Under the pieces are notes generated by a model, which was not told the DNA's origin, ran no database searches, and saw only the letters and a program-made list of their open reading frames with translations. 24,862 nt of DNA from Phycisphaerae bacterium (lineage in GTDB: Bacteria > Planctomycetota > Phycisphaerae > Phycisphaerales > SM1A02). Positions within the stretch are counted from its first letter, which is position 1. Each line of letters begins with the position of its first letter. A program made the position numbers and the translations under genes. Location of the stretch: contig PKCT01000154.1 in NCBI GenBank assembly GCA_002862325.1, positions 1 through 24,862 on the forward strand, given 5' to 3'. Positions 22,874-24,862 of the stretch are shown here, one piece after another.

Positions 22874-24481
22874 TCAGGGGCAGTCGCACTCTGGGAAGTT
22901 GCCACTCAGCGCCTTGCTGGCACAGGACGCATCCCACTGGATGGAGCAGCAGAACGAGTCGCTCGCACAGACGGCATCCCGACACTCGGTGTCGCTGCAA
23001 CCGGGACCGCTGTTCGCCGAATCGCAGTCGCCGCAGTCACTGCCGCCACCACCGCTGCTGCAGGTGTCGGCATCGCAGACGGTGCCGTCGCCGCCGTAGG
23101 TGCCGCCGAGATTGGCACACTCGGCCTGGGTCTGCTCGCTGCAGTCTTCGCCGACGCAGCACGACCCACTCGGATCGGGCTGATCGGGGCAGTCGCCCCA
23201 GAGGGCGAGGAACGCGCCGATGTCGGCACCGTTCACGAAGCCGTCGAGGTTGAGATCCTGTTCGCAGTCGCCGCAGTTGCCCCAGCTCGCGAGCATCGAA
23301 CCGAAGTCGCTGCCGTCGACGGTACCACTGTCGTTGAAGTCGCCCGGGCAGTTGTTCACGGGCGGAGCGGCCTCGGCGGCGAGCACCACATCGTCGATTC
23401 GCACGGAGCCGCTCTCGCAGTTCGGCTGGACGATCTGGACGACGATCCGCGCGTTCTGCGTGCCGACGGGGGCCACGCCCGAGACGCTGTTGGTGTACCA
23501 GGTGTCGCTCTGGTCGGACGACCCGCTGAGAAGAAGAGCCTCCAGGCTGGAGATCGGGGTGTTGGGGTCAGCGCCCATCCAGTCGATCTTCGCAAGCACG
23601 AAGTTACCGGTGCCGATGATCGAGTCGAAGGAGGGGGTGAATGCCGACGCGGTCAACGTTGCCGGGTCGCCGGCGTTGAACGGCACGGTCTGGTTCAGAC
23701 CGGAGACGCCGCCCGGATCGCAGTTGCCGTCGCCGTCGAAGTCGGGGAAGTTGCCGTACGTGCCGGCCGAGAAGGGCGGAGACAGGTAGTTGGCGTCGTC
23801 GAAGAAGTGGTTTCCGTACTGGTCGTTCCAGCCGTTGTAGTACGGGAACAGGCCGTAGTTGTAGTCGACGCCATTATCGAATCCACCGTTGATCAGCGGC
23901 AGATCCGGGTCTCGAGAGCTTTCCGCGAGCACCAGCGAATCCAGAAACGCCGAGCCGCCTTCGTCGGCACCCGCTTGAAGGAACACGGGGACGATCGTCA
24001 TCGACGTGGTTCCAGCGGGAGCCTGGGAGAGGAAGTCTGCGGGAATCCACGCGTCCTCGACCAGTTCGGCGTCGGATCCCTCGACGATCCGCTGCTCGGC
24101 GACGCCAATCACCGTACCGGAACTGTTCTTGAACTCGAGCTTGATGCCACACCAGTTGCCCGTGCCCGCGATCGAGTCGAAGCTCGCGGTCAACGCCTGA
24201 GCGCCGATTCGGTAGATCTGACCCGAGGCGCCGTTCAACGCATACGTGTTGACGGCGCCATTCCCATTGAAGTCGCTGCAGAAGCAACCGTACATCTTGA
24301 GGCTTGCGATGCCCGATTCCGCGTATTCGAGGTTCCGAAAGGCATTGCCGAACGTGGCATACGTTCCCTTCAAGGGCTTTTCGAAACCGGCATTCTGAAG
24401 GAGGTTGGGCCCGTCTTGCGCGAGCGCCGCACCGGCGCTGGCCAGACAGGTCGCAAGGGCGAGAGTACCGAGGTGCTTCAC
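22874..24481 (-). CDS. Large secreted protein with duplicated beta-sandwich domains, dockerin-like module and Cys-rich C-terminus
   Basis: A 535-residue protein. The GTG at 24481 is chosen: GGAGA lies six bases upstream, and it opens a good signal peptide (residues ~1-22, ending GAALA); the longer upstream frame has no signal. Two similar domains follow (about 25-200 and 200-375), each with FDSI-x-GTGN and a calcium-loop-like element (DFNGNGAVN and DFDGDGNCD). Residues 378-433 are a dockerin-like module (DFNDSGTVDGSD, DLNLDGFVNGAD). Residues ~434-535 are Cys-rich: a CCVGEDC...TYGGDGTVC repeat and a CxxAVCxSDxFCCxxxWDxxCA block, both familiar from planctomycete extracellular proteins. No catalytic motif is visible, so a surface or matrix role is more likely than an enzyme. 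It lies 68 bases upstream of the GH16-like gene. Confidence 0.82.
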   Translation of the reverse strand: MKHLGTLALATCLASAGAALAQDGPNLLQNAGFEKPLKGTYATFGNAFRNLEYAESGIASLKMYGCFCSDFNGNGAVNTYALNGASGQIYRIGAQALTASFDSIAGTGNWCGIKLEFKNSSGTVIGVAEQRIVEGSDAELVEDAWIPADFLSQAPAGTTSMTIVPVFLQAGADEGGSAFLDSLVLAESSRDPDLPLINGGFDNGVDYNYGLFPYYNGWNDQYGNHFFDDANYLSPPFSAGTYGNFPDFDGDGNCDPGGVSGLNQTVPFNAGDPATLTASAFTPSFDSIIGTGNFVLAKIDWMGADPNTPISSLEALLLSGSSDQSDTWYTNSVSGVAPVGTQNARIVVQIVQPNCESGSVRIDDVVLAAEAAPPVNNCPGDFNDSGTVDGSDFGSMLASWGNCGDCEQDLNLDGFVNGADIGAFLALWGDCPDQPDPSGSCCVGEDCSEQTQAECANLGGTYGGDGTVCDADTCSSGGGGSDCGDCDSANSGPGCSDTECRDAVCASDSFCCSIQWDASCASKALSGNFPECDCP

Positions 24482-24842
24482 AACAGATCTCCAAATGTTG
24501 AGGGGGGGAGCGAACGGCTCCCGTGAGGCGGGACGAGTGAACGGGATGACTCTGGACGTTTTCGGGGGTCGTGAGCTGCGAATCGGATACGGCTTCGCCT
24601 TTTCGATGCGGAGCTGGACGACAGACGGATCCGGTTCGAGTCTAGCTGGTGTCGTCCGGAATTCGAACTGGAAACACGATTTTATAAACGAACGATAGTT
24701 CGGGGTCTTTCTGGCAAATAGCTGCGACTCAACGACCAAATAACGACCAGCTCCTCCCTGTTTCGGAATCATGAGATCCGCGTTGCATACGTTTGTTCGT
24801 TGACCTACGCTCATGCCTTCACAGGTCCTCCGGAGCCACTAC
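24482..24842. other. Intergenic region between divergent genes, with AT-rich patch
   Basis: No gene was found in this 361-base stretch. It separates the minus-strand Cys-rich protein gene from a possible plus-strand gene at the right edge. The segment about 24670-24750 is the most AT-rich of the window (including attttataaacg and caaatagctg), a plausible site for divergent promoters, but no -35/-10 pair with correct spacing was convincing. The region could therefore also carry a long 5' untranslated leader. Confidence 0.45.
24488..24492 (-). promoter_or_regulatory. Ribosome-binding site that sets the GTG start of the Cys-rich protein gene
   Basis: GGAGA on the minus strand lies six bases before the GTG at 24481, which opens a clear signal peptide; this pair decides the start. 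Confidence 0.65.
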
Positions 24843-24862
24843 ATGCCTCGTTTCCTCCTCCC
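24843..24862 (+). CDS. Possible 5' end of a gene cut by the window edge
   Basis: An ATG at 24843 follows GGAG by eight bases and continues MPRFLL to the edge, which looks like the start of a signal peptide. An in-frame ATG at 24813 is an alternative. Only six codons are visible, so nothing can be said about the product. Confidence 0.3.

Noticed and set aside
1..24862. CRISPR arrays, tRNA or rRNA genes, insertion sequences
   Set aside because: No regularly spaced repeats, no tRNA-like cloverleaf sequence with conserved GGTTCGA-type arm, no rRNA signature and no transposase-like protein were found on reading both strands; a covariance-model scan was not possible here.

Overview
The window reads as chromosomal DNA of a planctomycete, most likely the class Phycisphaerae. 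The basis is indirect: high GC with GC-rich third codon positions, secreted proteins ending in paired 12-residue calcium-loop (dockerin-like) modules of the form CPGD-x-N-x-D-x-x-VD-x-x-D followed by a WG-x-CP end, Cys-rich extracellular modules, a PEP-CTERM-like tail, DUF1573 protein, and membrane proteins with CxxC...CPxC zinc ribbons. No rRNA, tRNA, CRISPR, prophage or transposase was seen. The first ~340 bases look foreign (CA-rich tracts, G-run, low third-position GC) and may be a contig-end or chimera artefact.

Layout. (a) 216-1596 (+): three overlapping frames (TTGA and ATGA junctions) ending in a lipoprotein of unknown function. (b) 1663-4394 (+): metallo-beta-lactamase-fold ligase-associated exonuclease overlapping an ATP-dependent DNA ligase, a DNA-repair pair. 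(c) 4684-7865 (+): a secreted GH16 beta-glucanase with dockerin-like tail, then a secreted GH5-like hydrolase with fascin-like and CBM6-like domains. (d) 8098-8733 (+): a PEP-CTERM-type secreted protein with a clear terminator. (e) 8849-9246: a decayed sulfatase/sulfotransferase remnant. (f) 9403-11017: a polytopic membrane protein with zinc ribbons and a convergent small membrane protein. (g) 11244-12938 (+): RhlE-type DEAD-box helicase with a long basic tail. (h) 17593-12956 (-): a tight four-gene run of beta-propeller lipoprotein, outer-membrane barrel, nitrilase-family hydrolase and APC permease. (i) 17479-17922 (-): a truncated right-handed beta-helix (pectate-lyase-like) gene. (j) 18147-19216 (-): fasciclin-domain secreted protein and DUF3817 membrane protein. 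(k) 19308-21241 (+): DUF1573 lipoprotein and zinc-ribbon membrane protein. (l) 22805-21300 and 24481-22874 (-): a GH16-like enzyme and a large Cys-rich secreted protein, both with dockerin-like modules. A gene may begin at the right edge.

How it fits together: the window carries a scattered but recurring theme of extracellular glycan handling (two GH16-type enzymes, one GH5-like/CBM6 enzyme, remnants of sulfatase, sulfotransferase and beta-helix genes), consistent with a bacterium living on algal polysaccharides. The most system-like locus is (h), whose products would span outer membrane, cell surface, cytoplasm and inner membrane and could form an uptake-and-hydrolysis route for a nitrogen compound; this is inferred from gene order, spacing and family, not demonstrated. 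No clearly unprecedented system was found.
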